Assembly: GCA_902826615.1 (NCBI GenBank)
Contig: CADEFN010000002.1
Span: 874,671 to 938,670, forward strand
Source: an uncultured Gemmatimonadota bacterium
GTDB lineage: Bacteria > Gemmatimonadota > Gemmatimonadetes > Gemmatimonadales > Gemmatimonadaceae
Direction: 5' to 3'
DNA length: 64,000 bases
In this document: in pieces, positions 9,739-18,358 of the stretch
How positions within the stretch are numbered: position 1 is the stretch's first letter
How the letters are laid out: each line of letters opens with the position of its first letter
Program-made: the position numbers and the translations under genes
The notes under the pieces: model-generated
Seen by the model: the letters and a program-made list of their open reading frames with translations, nothing else
Databases searched by the model: none
What the model was told of the DNA's origin: nothing

Positions 9739-12700
9739 TCATCGTCTCCCCTGCCCGGGCCCGCGCGCGGGATTCCGCACGCGAGGCGGCACCTTCGCCC
9801 ACTGCTCGGGAGTCAGCACCGACTGCAAGCGTTTGACCGCCTCTTCATTGTCCTTCCGGATCTGCTCGAGGCGTCCCGTCATGCGACCCATGAGCGCGCC
9901 CATATCCGGATTCGCACCGGCGTTCCGCATGGTCTCCTGGAACTCCTTCGTCAGTGCGGTGGTCTTGGTCGTAATCGAATCGGAGAGCGGCGTCAGGGCC
10001 GCTACCTGCTGCTCGGTGAGCTTGAGCGAATCCTTGAGCTGCAACACGGCGGACACGGGGTTGAAGGCCAGTCCGGCCAGCATACCTGCCCCGGCATTCC
10101 CACCAGCGGCGTTACCGCCCGCGCCAGCTGCGCCGCCACCAAACCCGCCGAAGCTACCGCCCTGGCCGCCCCCGCCGCGAATCATCCCGTTGATCATTTC
10201 ACGCATGCGGTCGGGACCAAGGGTGTAACGCGCCTGGACGCCGATCTGGAATGGCACCGTGATCCCGTTGGCGCCGTTGCGTGTGGCACCAAATCGTTCG
10301 TTGACTTCGTACTTGTAGGCATTGGTGGCCGGATCGAAGCCACGCACGTACAGCAGGGTGTTGTCCTGTCCGCGGAACTGCCCCCAGCCACGAAGATTGT
10401 TCTGGCCGTGCAACATCTGATCGAGCCCGCCCAGGAAGTTCACGGTCAGGAACGACACGGCAAGGCGGCGATTGAGATGCAGGAAGTTGGGGCGCCAATT
10501 GAGCTGGAGGTCGAGGGAGGGCTGCCAGATACCAATGCAGCTGTTACGCGCCGCAATGCCGCCGAGCTGTTTCGTGAGGCACTCACGCACTGAACCCGGC
10601 ACGGTCGACAGGAGCCGCGACATGCCTTGTGCCACCACCGGATCATTGGCCGCCGTCGGATCGAAGAGGAAGGCCCGATCGTTGCGCGAGCCGTCGCCGT
10701 TGATGTCGGCGTTGACCATCGGCGTGAACGGCGACCCCGAGGTCATTCGCCCGAACGCGGTGAGCTCGAGTCCGAGATTGAAGGGATAGTTGACCGTGGC
10801 CACCCAGACATGCCGGCGTTCGAAGGAGGAGCGCGACCACTCGCGGACGTTGGGATTCCCGCCGGTGGTCGGGGCGCCGAATCCACTGACGCCACCACCA
10901 CCGTTGCCGCCACCAAATCCACCAAACCCGCCAAAGCCACCGCCGCCTCCACCAGACCCCTGGTCGCGGGCACGGGCGAAGGTGTACGACAGATTGAAGT
11001 TGGCGCCCTTGCTCGTGAAGCCACCCATCGACAGGGTGGCCTGCTTCGAATCGCTGGAAAGATCGGAGCGTGTCACCAGCACCTGACCGTAGGCGGGATC
11101 GGTGCGCGACGCCAGGACGGTGGTCGCTCCGGTAAAGGGAATCACGGTGGACGCCGGGACAAAGACGGGACGATTCCCTTCACCGGCGAGCGCAAATTGT
11201 GGCGCCGTGCTCAGGTTGGCGTCGAGATATCCCGTTTGCGCCACACCACGGGCGTAGGCCAGGTCGACATTGAGGGTGTAGCGCTGCCAGAAGCGACGGG
11301 TGGCACCTAACGAGGCACGCCAGGCCCGGGAGGCCGCAAAGTCGTCACCGAACACGGTCACATTGGGACGCGCCGTCGGGACAAACTGGTTGCCACCACC
11401 CAGGCAGGCTCCCGGAATGCTGCCGGGGTCGGAGGCAAAGGTGTTCCACGCCGGCACCGGAACAACCGATCCGATGCAGATCAGCTGCGATTCATTGTTT
11501 GGAAGGCCCGTAGCGCCCGCCGCATTGGCCACCAGTCCGGTCGACGGCGCCGACCGGAACTCGCCGATCCCGCCGCGAATCGTCAGGCTCGGCGGTCCGC
11601 CAAACCCGCCAAAGCCGCCTTGGCCGCCGCCACCAGGTCCCGCGCCCTGACGTCCACCCGCTCCGCCCCCCTGCCCGCGACCGCCACCCTGGCCCTGACC
11701 CCCTTGCCCGCCGGCCCCACCTGCTGCCGGTAAACCCGGTGTCCAGGTGAAACCGATCCGCGGTGTGATCCGCACATCCGTTGGCACTTCGTCCGTGCGA
11801 TAGCCGAACTTGGCGTCTACCTCAGGGTTGTAGGCCGGGGTCTTGCCGAAGAACGAACCTTCTCCGCGCAACCCATAGGTGAGCTGCAAACCACGGTTCA
11901 CACGCCAGGTGTCGCCGAGGTAGAGGTTGAGGTTGGTGCCCTGTCCCTCGCGCAGACGCGGCGTCAGAGTGCGCGTGTAGCTGGCCGGCACACCGTTCTC
12001 GAAGTCCTGCAGCGAATTGAAGGTGTACGTGCCCCAGCGGTTAGTCGTGACATCCTGCGTGAACGACGTGGAGTTCACCAGGAGCCCGAGCTTGAGGCGG
12101 TGTCCGTCGGCCACCCACGACACTTCGTTGGTCGCCTCGATGCCGGTGTTGTTCCCTTCCTGGGGAAGCCCGGTGTTGCCGCCGAACGTGAGCGTCGCAA
12201 TACCGGTCTGCCCGGCGTCGAACTGTGACGCCACCTGCACCCGTCCCGCGGGAATCTCGATGAAGGGGCGTCCTTCGTTTCTGTCTTTCGAGAGATAGAA
12301 CTTGAATTCGTTGAGAAAACGCCCGGCAAAGTTCGACGTCACCGTCGTCATGAGCCCGCCACCGACGGAGTTGTTGTTTCCGCCGGTTTGGGGAAGCGCC
12401 AGTGGCCCGATGCGGGCGGGGTCCTGGTCACTCATCCGCCAGTCCCCGCGAAAGGTGATCGAGTGCCCGCCATCGGTGAGGTAGTCGAAGCGCACCAGAC
12501 CCGAGAGATTGTCCGACAGCCGGTCGTCGGCCAGGACACTGAAGGGATTCCCGCCAGCGCCACTCAGCAGTGAGGTGAAGCGCGCGACCGAGTCGGCGTT
12601 CACACCAAAGCGTTCGAGGGTGAGGGCGTCGCTATTGGCCAGCGACGACACCACATCGTTTCGCCGACGCGCCTGCAGTGCGCCAAAGATGAAAAGTTTG

Positions 12701-13584
12701 TCGCGGACGATCGGGCCGCCGAAGCCGCCGGAGAACTGGTTCTGCGTGAAGCCCTGTGCCGCGGGACCGGGGTCTTCACCCTCCACGGCCAGATCCCGGT
12801 CGCGCAGGGAATAGGTGAAGTTGCCCTGCATCGTGTTGGAACCGCCGCGCGAGGTGGACGAAATGAGCCCACCGGAGAATTGCCCGCGCGAGACGTCGAA
12901 GTTGGAGGTTTGCACGCGAGAATTGCGCACGGCCTCCTGTGGCACCGACGCCGAACCGAACGACATGCCGTCGAGTGTGATGTTGTTGGCGTCCGGGGCG
13001 AGGCCGGCAACAGAGAACCCGCCAGCGGTCGAGTCACTCCCGCCAATCGACACCAATCCCGGAGAGAGCAGCGCAAGCTGTGTGAGGTCCCCCGCGTCAA
13101 TCGGGAGCCGCGCCGCCTGATCGGTGTTCACATTCCGCTCGGCCGAACCTGGTGTTGGGCCGTCACGATCCCTCGGGGTGTCCTGCCGCGCGCGAACCTG
13201 CACCGCCGACAGCACCGTCGGGTTTGTCGACAGGACAAAGTCGTGCACCAGTCGGTCCTCGTCGGCATTGCGCAGGACATTGGCTGTTTGTGGGGCCAGG
13301 CCTAACGCGCGCGCTGTGACCCGGTACTGACCACCCCCATCGGGGAAGAGCACGGTGTACTTGCCCTGCGCATTGGTGCGCGTGCGGCGCGTGATGTTCG
13401 ACTCGAGTGAGAGCACCTCGATCTGCGCTCCCTCGAGGGGAAGGTTGCCCTCCGCGCGGCGCACCACACCGGTGATGATGTCGGTGGTGGCACCGATCTG
13501 GGCCAGAGCCTGGCCCGAGCTCAATGCCAGAAAAAGAGCCCCGATGATGAGACGAAAGGGCCCCACTATTGAATGAGATCGCAT
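9739..13584 (-). CDS. TonB-dependent receptor with glycine-rich insertions and a C-terminal LTxxQ (Spy/CpxP-like) extension
   Basis: 1281 residues. Order: signal peptide (1-28, ending ALAQ); carboxypeptidase-regulatory/CNA-B-like domain (~30-115, GVVRRAEGNLPLEGAQIEV and GKYTVLFPDGG); plug (~150-260); outer-membrane barrel. The barrel holds two Gly-rich insertions (DNA ~11590-11730 and ~10880-10965) built on GGQGG and FGGFGG. The last barrel strand appears to be IGVQARYTL; ~159 residues follow it (DNA 9742-10218): another Gly-rich linker, then a helical region with LTEQQVAALTPLSD and LTPEQW, the LTxxQ signature of Spy/CpxP/ZraP periplasmic proteins. The usual C-terminal aromatic of barrel proteins is therefore internal. 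The ligand is unknown. ATG 13584 is chosen because the signal peptide begins there; the frame is open to 13884, inside the divergent gene. Confidence 0.88.
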   Translation of the reverse strand: MRSHSIVGPFRLIIGALFLALSSGQALAQIGATTDIITGVVRRAEGNLPLEGAQIEVLSLESNITRRTRTNAQGKYTVLFPDGGGQYRVTARALGLAPQTANVLRNADEDRLVHDFVLSTNPTVLSAVQVRARQDTPRDRDGPTPGSAERNVNTDQAARLPIDAGDLTQLALLSPGLVSIGGSDSTAGGFSVAGLAPDANNITLDGMSFGSASVPQEAVRNSRVQTSNFDVSRGQFSGGLISSTSRGGSNTMQGNFTYSLRDRDLAVEGEDPGPAAQGFTQNQFSGGFGGPIVRDKLFIFGALQARRRNDVVSSLANSDALTLERFGVNADSVARFTSLLSGAGGNPFSVLADDRLSDNLSGLVRFDYLTDGGHSITFRGDWRMSDQDPARIGPLALPQTGGNNNSVGGGLMTTVTSNFAGRFLNEFKFYLSKDRNEGRPFIEIPAGRVQVASQFDAGQTGIATLTFGGNTGLPQEGNNTGIEATNEVSWVADGHRLKLGLLVNSTSFTQDVTTNRWGTYTFNSLQDFENGVPASYTRTLTPRLREGQGTNLNLYLGDTWRVNRGLQLTYGLRGEGSFFGKTPAYNPEVDAKFGYRTDEVPTDVRITPRIGFTWTPGLPAAGGAGGQGGQGQGGGRGQGGGAGGRQGAGPGGGGQGGFGGFGGPPSLTIRGGIGEFRSAPSTGLVANAAGATGLPNNESQLICIGSVVPVPAWNTFASDPGSIPGACLGGGNQFVPTARPNVTVFGDDFAASRAWRASLGATRRFWQRYTLNVDLAYARGVAQTGYLDANLSTAPQFALAGEGNRPVFVPASTVIPFTGATTVLASRTDPAYGQVLVTRSDLSSDSKQATLSMGGFTSKGANFNLSYTFARARDQGSGGGGGGFGGFGGFGGGNGGGGVSGFGAPTTGGNPNVREWSRSSFERRHVWVATVNYPFNLGLELTAFGRMTSGSPFTPMVNADINGDGSRNDRAFLFDPTAANDPVVAQGMSRLLSTVPGSVRECLTKQLGGIAARNSCIGIWQPSLDLQLNWRPNFLHLNRRLAVSFLTVNFLGGLDQMLHGQNNLRGWGQFRGQDNTLLYVRGFDPATNAYKYEVNERFGATRNGANGITVPFQIGVQARYTLGPDRMREMINGMIRGGGGQGGSFGGFGGGAAGAGGNAAGGNAGAGMLAGLAFNPVSAVLQLKDSLKLTEQQVAALTPLSDSITTKTTALTKEFQETMRNAGANPDMGALMGRMTGRLEQIRKDNEEAVKRLQSVLTPEQWAKVPPRVRNPARGPGQGRR

Positions 13585-13749
13585 GTATGGATGATTTCGA
13601 GGGGCGACGCCCCAACCCCTGTTCGACCGCGTGATCGCGGGTTCGTTAATGCCGAATGTCGCGGTGAAGCGCGGCTTAACGCCCGACCGCCCTATACGTC
13701 TGACAGGGTGAAACTCGTTGTGAATTCGACACTTGAAGGAGTCTGACCA

Positions 13750-14469
13750 ATGCTTGACTATCGAACACCCCTTCTCGCAATCGCGCTCTCCGCACCCCTG
13801 GTGGTGTGGGCCCAGCCCGACCGTCCACGTCGGCCAGACCGGCCTGGCATCAGCGCGAGCGAGCTCCTCGACGCCCGCCGGCATCTCGACCTCTCTCCAC
13901 GCCAGGTCGCCCGACTCGACTCGATCGAGCGTGCAGAATTCCGGCGCCGTGACGCGATGCGCCAGCGGATGACCACGCTCAGGGATTCCGTCTGTCCAGG
14001 TCGCCAGCGCTGCGACCTCAGTTCAGAACAGCGCCAGACACTCCGTCAGAGAATGGATGCGCTTCGTGATACCCGTGGTGACTCCGTCGGCCGCTCCATG
14101 GCGATGGGCCTTCTCGACAGCACACAGCGGGGACGTGTGCAGGGTTGGCGAATGAGCCAGGGTCGCGGTATGCAGGGTCCGCGAGGCTTTGGCCCCGCAA
14201 CGCGAGGCCGTGGAAACGCTCCTGGGTTCCGCGGAGGCGGGGGCTTTGAACCGCAGCGCGGCTTTGGCCCCGGAATGCGGGGACGTGGATTTGGGCCTGG
14301 AATGGGGCCGGGGGGTGGCGGCGCGTGGAACGGTCGCGGCGGGAACGGCGGGCCGGGCTGGGATCGCCAGATGGGCCCAGATCGCCCACTACCCCCCGTT
14401 GAGCGTCAGGGTCGCCGTCCCCGTCGCGGCGGCGGCGAGCTGGATACGTTGCCCGACAGCACACGCTGA
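13750..14469 (+). CDS. Exported LTxxQ (Spy/CpxP-like) protein with Gly/Arg-rich tail
   Basis: 239 residues, good ribosome site AAGGAG ahead of ATG 13750. Signal peptide (~1-21, ALSAPLVVWAQ). A helical domain carries two diverged LTxxQ motifs: LDLSPRQVARLDSI and CDLSSEQRQTLRQRM, as in Spy/CpxP proteins. Two cysteines (VCPGRQRC) could form a disulfide. From ~residue 130 the protein becomes a low-complexity tail of RGRG, RGFGPG and GGGG units, unusual for a periplasmic protein. It is divergent from a TonB receptor that ends in an LTxxQ domain and Gly-rich linker, 165 bp apart, suggesting shared regulation or physical partnership (inference). Confidence 0.8.
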   Translation: MLDYRTPLLAIALSAPLVVWAQPDRPRRPDRPGISASELLDARRHLDLSPRQVARLDSIERAEFRRRDAMRQRMTTLRDSVCPGRQRCDLSSEQRQTLRQRMDALRDTRGDSVGRSMAMGLLDSTQRGRVQGWRMSQGRGMQGPRGFGPATRGRGNAPGFRGGGGFEPQRGFGPGMRGRGFGPGMGPGGGGAWNGRGGNGGPGWDRQMGPDRPLPPVERQGRRPRRGGGELDTLPDSTR

Positions 14470-14477
14470 GTTTGGGT

Positions 14478-14502
14478 AGGCCCCCGCATACGGCGGGGGC
14501 CT
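14478..14502. terminator. Bidirectional hairpin between convergent genes
   Basis: Perfect 10-bp stem AGGCCCCCGC / GCGGGGGCCT (14478-14487 with 14493-14502), 5-nt loop, 9 nt after the stop of the LTxxQ gene and 46 nt beyond the stop of the minus-strand receptor. There is no clear T-tract on either side, which is common in high-GC genomes. Confidence 0.75.
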
Positions 14503-14548
14503 GCGGGCCCGTCCCGGGGTTTGTGACGCTCGCGCGAGTGGGGACGGG

Positions 14549-16639
14549 TCAGCGAGCGCCACGGACCGAAAGTGCCACGTACACCCGACGACCCGCCCCT
14601 GGCTCGAAGAAGCGGCCCCGCGTCGCGTTCGTGACAACATTCGCACTGTAGGTGCGGCCAAAGATGTTCTCCAGGCCAATCACAGGCTCGATTCCCCGGA
14701 AGGTCGCGCCTGTGAGACCAGTCCGCGCATTCCACAACACATACCCGGGCGCATAGTTGAGGTTGGCGTCGTCGGCTGCGCTGCGCGATGCCTGCTGCAC
14801 TTCCAGGGTCACAAAGCCCCACGAACGGCGACCCGTCGCAAAGAGCGAGGACGTCAGTGGTGAGACCCCCGGCACATCGTTGCCGTCGAGCACCGTTGTC
14901 CCCACGCGAAAATCCTCGTAGCGATACCGCAGGGTGGCCACCGACGCGCCGATGTCCACGGCGCCCAGCACGGCGGTGAGCCCCAGCTCCGCCCCACTTC
15001 GCGACGTTTCACCGGCATTCCTGAAGTAGCGCCGCCCCCCGCTGTTGGGGATCTCGAACGGGATCAGCTCATCGGTGGTTCGAATGCGAAACAGGGCCAC
15101 GTCGTACAGGAGACGCCCGCCCAGCAGCCCCTTGGCACCCGCCTCGAGTGTGCGACCACGCTGCGGGTTGAGCTCCCGATTGAGACCCCCCTGACCATTC
15201 GGCTGGTTGGCCAGCTCGGTGGTGGTTGGTGTCTCGAACGAACTCGCCATGTTGGCGTAGAGAGACATCCCCACACGCGGACGCACCGTCACACCAATCA
15301 TCGGCGTCACCGCCCCCATGTTGATCGATTCGATGAGGCCGAGCGTGGAGCGACGGTCTCGCACATTGAAGTTTGTCCGGTCGCCGCGCAGCGTCGCCGT
15401 CATGGTCAGGCGCGACCGCGTCACCTCACCACGCGCAAAAACACCCGCCGAGGTCACCTTCTCCAGCTGATGGATGTTTTCCACGCCCTGATTGGCGGAG
15501 GTCGGGCAGGTGGCAATGGGGCGCTGCGTGCCGGTAAGCCCGGCGCAATTGGAAAAGTTGCGGCGGTCGTCACGCTGCGAGAGGAGGTCGGCGCCTGCCG
15601 ACAAGCGCCAGAGATGCCGACGCAACAGACCTCCGTGCTGCACCCTCGACGTCACCCCGGTCATGTAGCGATTGAATCCGACAATCGCGAAGGCCTGCGG
15701 GTTGTACAACTCACGCTCGGCGCCGAACACACTCGCGCTGGCGCTCCCACCATCCCACGACCGATCGGCCACAAGGGACACCATCTTGTGGTTGACGGTC
15801 TTGCTCGCCAGTCGCCGGATATTCTGCGAATCGGCAATCACCAGACCTCGCGACAGCTCACTCGCCGTGAGCGCCCCGGGATTCTCACCTTCTGGCGTGT
15901 CATAGTATGTGAACTGGGCGCGCAGCATGGTTTCCCCAACTTTTCGCTGCAGGTCGGCGAGCCCTGCGGTGGAGCGGAAGCGCGCGTAATCACGGGGGCC
16001 GTCGCTGGTGTTACGCGTGAGGGTGCCCTGCCAGCCCCAACCGCTGCCGCCGCCCGCCACCGACGCCGAATACCGCTCGGCATCTTCGTTCCAGGTTCCG
16101 CGCAGCTGCCCGCGCACACCGCTGGCCGGGAGTGGCGCACTTCGCAAATCCAACACCCCGCCTGAGGCATTTCCGTAGAGTGCGCCTGCCGCCCCACGCA
16201 TCACTTCGGCGCTGCCCACCGTCTCCAGATCCACAAAGTCGATGGCCGACTGGCCGTCGGCGAGGGTGAGAGGCACTCCATCGCGAATCACGCGCAACCC
16301 ACGGATGCCAAAGGCCGAACGCGCGCCAAAACCGCGCACCGACACCCGTGGATCCTGCGTGGGGTTGTGGCGGTTGGAAGCCGTGAGCCCGGGGACCGTA
16401 ATGAGAAGATCGGTCAGCGACCCGCGCCGGGCACCAGTGCGAGCACTATCCATGGAGAGCCGCGACACACTGAACGGGAGTTCGAGTGTGGAACGCGAAG
16501 CGTCACGGGTCACGGTCACGCGGACTGGACGCAGAGTCTGAGTGGCGGCTGTGTCTCGTGTGGTCTGCGACCCAAGCACCATGGGCGAGCAGGCCAGTGC
16601 CAGGGCGAGCGCGCGGATCGGGGGTGTAGAAAAGGACAT
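14549..16639 (-). CDS. TonB-dependent outer-membrane receptor (FecA/siderophore-receptor type)
   Basis: 696 residues. Signal peptide (ALALALACSPMVLGSQ), then a plug with LLITVPGLTASNR, RVSVRGFGARSAFG, RGLRVIRDGVPLT and EVMRGAAGALYGNASGG, all standard TonB plug features. The barrel ends RVYVALSVRGAR. Unlike the other two receptors here it has no carboxypeptidase-regulatory domain and matches the classical iron-chelate receptor length. The QTLRPVRVTVTRD stretch after the signal could serve as TonB box. The substrate is probably a ferric siderophore or other metal chelate, but nothing in the context proves it. It is convergent with the LTxxQ gene and divergent from hsp20. Confidence 0.9.
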   Translation of the reverse strand: MSFSTPPIRALALALACSPMVLGSQTTRDTAATQTLRPVRVTVTRDASRSTLELPFSVSRLSMDSARTGARRGSLTDLLITVPGLTASNRHNPTQDPRVSVRGFGARSAFGIRGLRVIRDGVPLTLADGQSAIDFVDLETVGSAEVMRGAAGALYGNASGGVLDLRSAPLPASGVRGQLRGTWNEDAERYSASVAGGGSGWGWQGTLTRNTSDGPRDYARFRSTAGLADLQRKVGETMLRAQFTYYDTPEGENPGALTASELSRGLVIADSQNIRRLASKTVNHKMVSLVADRSWDGGSASASVFGAERELYNPQAFAIVGFNRYMTGVTSRVQHGGLLRRHLWRLSAGADLLSQRDDRRNFSNCAGLTGTQRPIATCPTSANQGVENIHQLEKVTSAGVFARGEVTRSRLTMTATLRGDRTNFNVRDRRSTLGLIESINMGAVTPMIGVTVRPRVGMSLYANMASSFETPTTTELANQPNGQGGLNRELNPQRGRTLEAGAKGLLGGRLLYDVALFRIRTTDELIPFEIPNSGGRRYFRNAGETSRSGAELGLTAVLGAVDIGASVATLRYRYEDFRVGTTVLDGNDVPGVSPLTSSLFATGRRSWGFVTLEVQQASRSAADDANLNYAPGYVLWNARTGLTGATFRGIEPVIGLENIFGRTYSANVVTNATRGRFFEPGAGRRVYVALSVRGAR

Positions 16640-16785
16640 GCCGGAAAGTGGCGCGTGTCACCCTCCCAAGGAATCCCGGCCAAGCCTGCCGAGACGACAG
16701 CCCACCTGTCAGCGCGACTCCTTCGGCATCGCAAAGGGCGCCAAGGTGACACATCCGGCCGGGCACGGCCCCTGCCCCTTCTCTC

Positions 16786-16795
16786 ACTCGCGAGT
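16786..16795. promoter_or_regulatory. Palindrome ACTCGCGAGT upstream of hsp20
   Basis: A perfect 10-bp palindrome 53 bp before the Hsp20 start, in the divergent region. It is followed by TCGCGA and GACTC half-repeats. It could be an operator, but it does not match CIRCE (TTAGCACTC-N9-GAGTGCTAA) and may be chance in GC-rich DNA. Confidence 0.25.
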
Positions 16796-16848
16796 CGCGA
16801 ATGACGACTCCACCAACCGCGATTCACTGAATGCCAGGAGCCTTTTTC

Positions 16849-17283
16849 ATGCGTACCGTTCCCCCCCTCAATCACGTGCTCGACCGGATGGTCACCCTTT
16901 CGCGCGCCATGGACGACGCCTTCAACGCACCGGCCAATGGGCACGGCGTCACCAGCTGGTCACCCGCCCTCGACACTGCGGAAACCGAACAGGCATACAT
17001 CGTGTCGGTGGATCTTCCGGGCGTGAAGGCCGGCGACGTGGATGTCCACTTCGAGCGTAACACCCTCACGATCAAGGGCACACGCGGCGCACAAACGAGC
17101 GACAGCGAGCCTCGGCCCTTCATTCGCGAGCGAGTCTTCGGCAGCTTCGCCCGCTCGCTGCGCTTTCCGCAGCACGTGGAGGGCGACCGGATTTCGGCGG
17201 CCTTCAGCAATGGGGTGCTGACCGTGACCGTGCCCAAGTCCGAAAGCACCAAGCCACGCAAGGTGGAGATCGTCGCGGCGTAA
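16849..17283 (+). CDS. Small heat shock protein Hsp20/alpha-crystallin
   Basis: 144 residues. The alpha-crystallin domain is clear: SWSPALDTAETEQAYIVSVD begins it, LPGVKAGDVDV and NTLTIKGTRG follow, and AAFSNGVLTVTVPK carries the G-V-L signature. A holdase chaperone that keeps denatured proteins soluble. I prefer ATG 16849 over the in-frame ATG 16831 because AGGAG (16836-16840) sits at the right distance before it. It stands alone between a divergent receptor and the protease cassette, with a hairpin after it. Confidence 0.94.
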   Translation: MRTVPPLNHVLDRMVTLSRAMDDAFNAPANGHGVTSWSPALDTAETEQAYIVSVDLPGVKAGDVDVHFERNTLTIKGTRGAQTSDSEPRPFIRERVFGSFARSLRFPQHVEGDRISAAFSNGVLTVTVPKSESTKPRKVEIVAA

Positions 17284-17291
17284 CCGCCGAG

Positions 17292-17326
17292 CGGGTGAGG
17301 GGTGGCAACGCGCTGCCCCTCACCCG
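17292..17326 (+). terminator. Hairpin after hsp20
   Basis: 11-bp stem CGGGTGAGGGG / CCCCTCACCCG (17292-17302 with 17316-17326), starting 9 nt after the Hsp20 stop. No T-run follows. Confidence 0.65.
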
Positions 17327-17442
17327 GGTTCCACTCCCCCGAACGTCCGAGTGTTGCAACGGCGTCGTCGCCCCGAGGTTGGGAGCAGTCCCGTGTGGCA
17401 CCCCTTCTGCTCGCCACCAGCTCTCACTTCCCCGGTTCCCCA

Positions 17443-18354
17443 ATGACTGCCCTGCAATCCCTCTCTGACGACCTGGCCGCTGCGGTCGATCGTGCCTCAG
17501 CTGCACTGGTCTCGGTGCACGCGCGCCGTCGTATTCCTGCCTCCGGCATTCTCTGGAAGCCGGATGTGGTCATCACCAATCACCATGTCATCCAGCGCGA
17601 AGAAGGGATCAAGGTCACGCTGGCCGATGGCACCACCGTTGGTGCCACCCTCGCCGGCCGTGATCCGGCCACCGACATCGCCGCGTTACGGCTCGAACGT
17701 CCGGCGCCCACAAGCGCCGCGCTCGGTCATGGTCCGCTCAAGGTCGGCCAGCTCGTCCTGGCGTTAGGCAGGCCTGGCCCGGCGGTTACCGCCGCGCTTG
17801 GTGTCGTGAGCTCCGCCGGGGGCGAATGGCGTACCTGGAGCGGAGGGCGCATCGACCAGTTTGTCAGCCTCGACGTGTCCATCTACGACGGCTTCAGCGG
17901 TGGGGCCCTCGTCAACTCGGCCGGTGAAATCGTCGGCATGAACTCATCCGGACTGTCGCGTGGGGCGGCGATGACCATTCCCTTCCCGACAATCATCCGG
18001 GTGGCCGAGCAGTTGCTCACCAGCGGGCACATGCGCCGCGGGTATGTCGGAGTCGGGTTGCAGTCGGTCCGGCTGCCGTCGGCAATTGCGTCGCAGCTCA
18101 CCCCCGCGCGTGACGTGGGACTGATGGTGGTGAGCGTCGACGATGGTGGCCCGGCCGCGCTGGCCGGGTTGCACATCGGCGATGTCATCGTGGCGTTCGA
18201 CGGGCACCCCGCCTCCGAACCCTCGGAAATGCTCGCGCAGCTCACCGGCGACCGGATCGGGCAGATAGCGGCGGTCCGTGTGCTTCGCGCAGGTGCTTTT
18301 GCCGATTTGTTACTCACGGTTGGTGAACGCCCGGCGCGAGCCGGCAGGAGATAG
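17443..18354 (+). CDS. Trypsin-like serine protease with C-terminal PDZ domain, no signal peptide
   Basis: 303 residues. Chymotrypsin/HtrA-type triad: His in ITNHHVI, Asp in ATDIAAL, Ser in DGFSGGAL. A PDZ domain follows (GYVGVGL, GPAALAGLHIGDVIVAFDG). The order is that of the DegP/HtrA (S1C) family, but the protein is short and has no visible signal or membrane segment, so it is probably cytoplasmic. ATG 17443; the frame is open to 17302, through the hsp20 terminator region. It is separated by 4 nt from a second protease gene and begins a three-gene cassette with a LuxR-type regulator. Confidence 0.88.
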   Translation: MTALQSLSDDLAAAVDRASAALVSVHARRRIPASGILWKPDVVITNHHVIQREEGIKVTLADGTTVGATLAGRDPATDIAALRLERPAPTSAALGHGPLKVGQLVLALGRPGPAVTAALGVVSSAGGEWRTWSGGRIDQFVSLDVSIYDGFSGGALVNSAGEIVGMNSSGLSRGAAMTIPFPTIIRVAEQLLTSGHMRRGYVGVGLQSVRLPSAIASQLTPARDVGLMVVSVDDGGPAALAGLHIGDVIVAFDGHPASEPSEMLAQLTGDRIGQIAAVRVLRAGAFADLLLTVGERPARAGRR

Positions 18355-18358
18355 CGCG

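Noticed and set aside
16640-16752. Possible riboswitch in the leader of the TonB receptor at 14549-16639 (arms GTGTCACC and GGTGACAC, inner hairpin GACAG/CTGTC)
   Set aside because: An 8-bp pairing over ~100 bp is not rare by chance, and I could not find the conserved core of cobalamin, TPP or SAM riboswitches. An Rfam cmsearch would decide; a hit above threshold would revive it.
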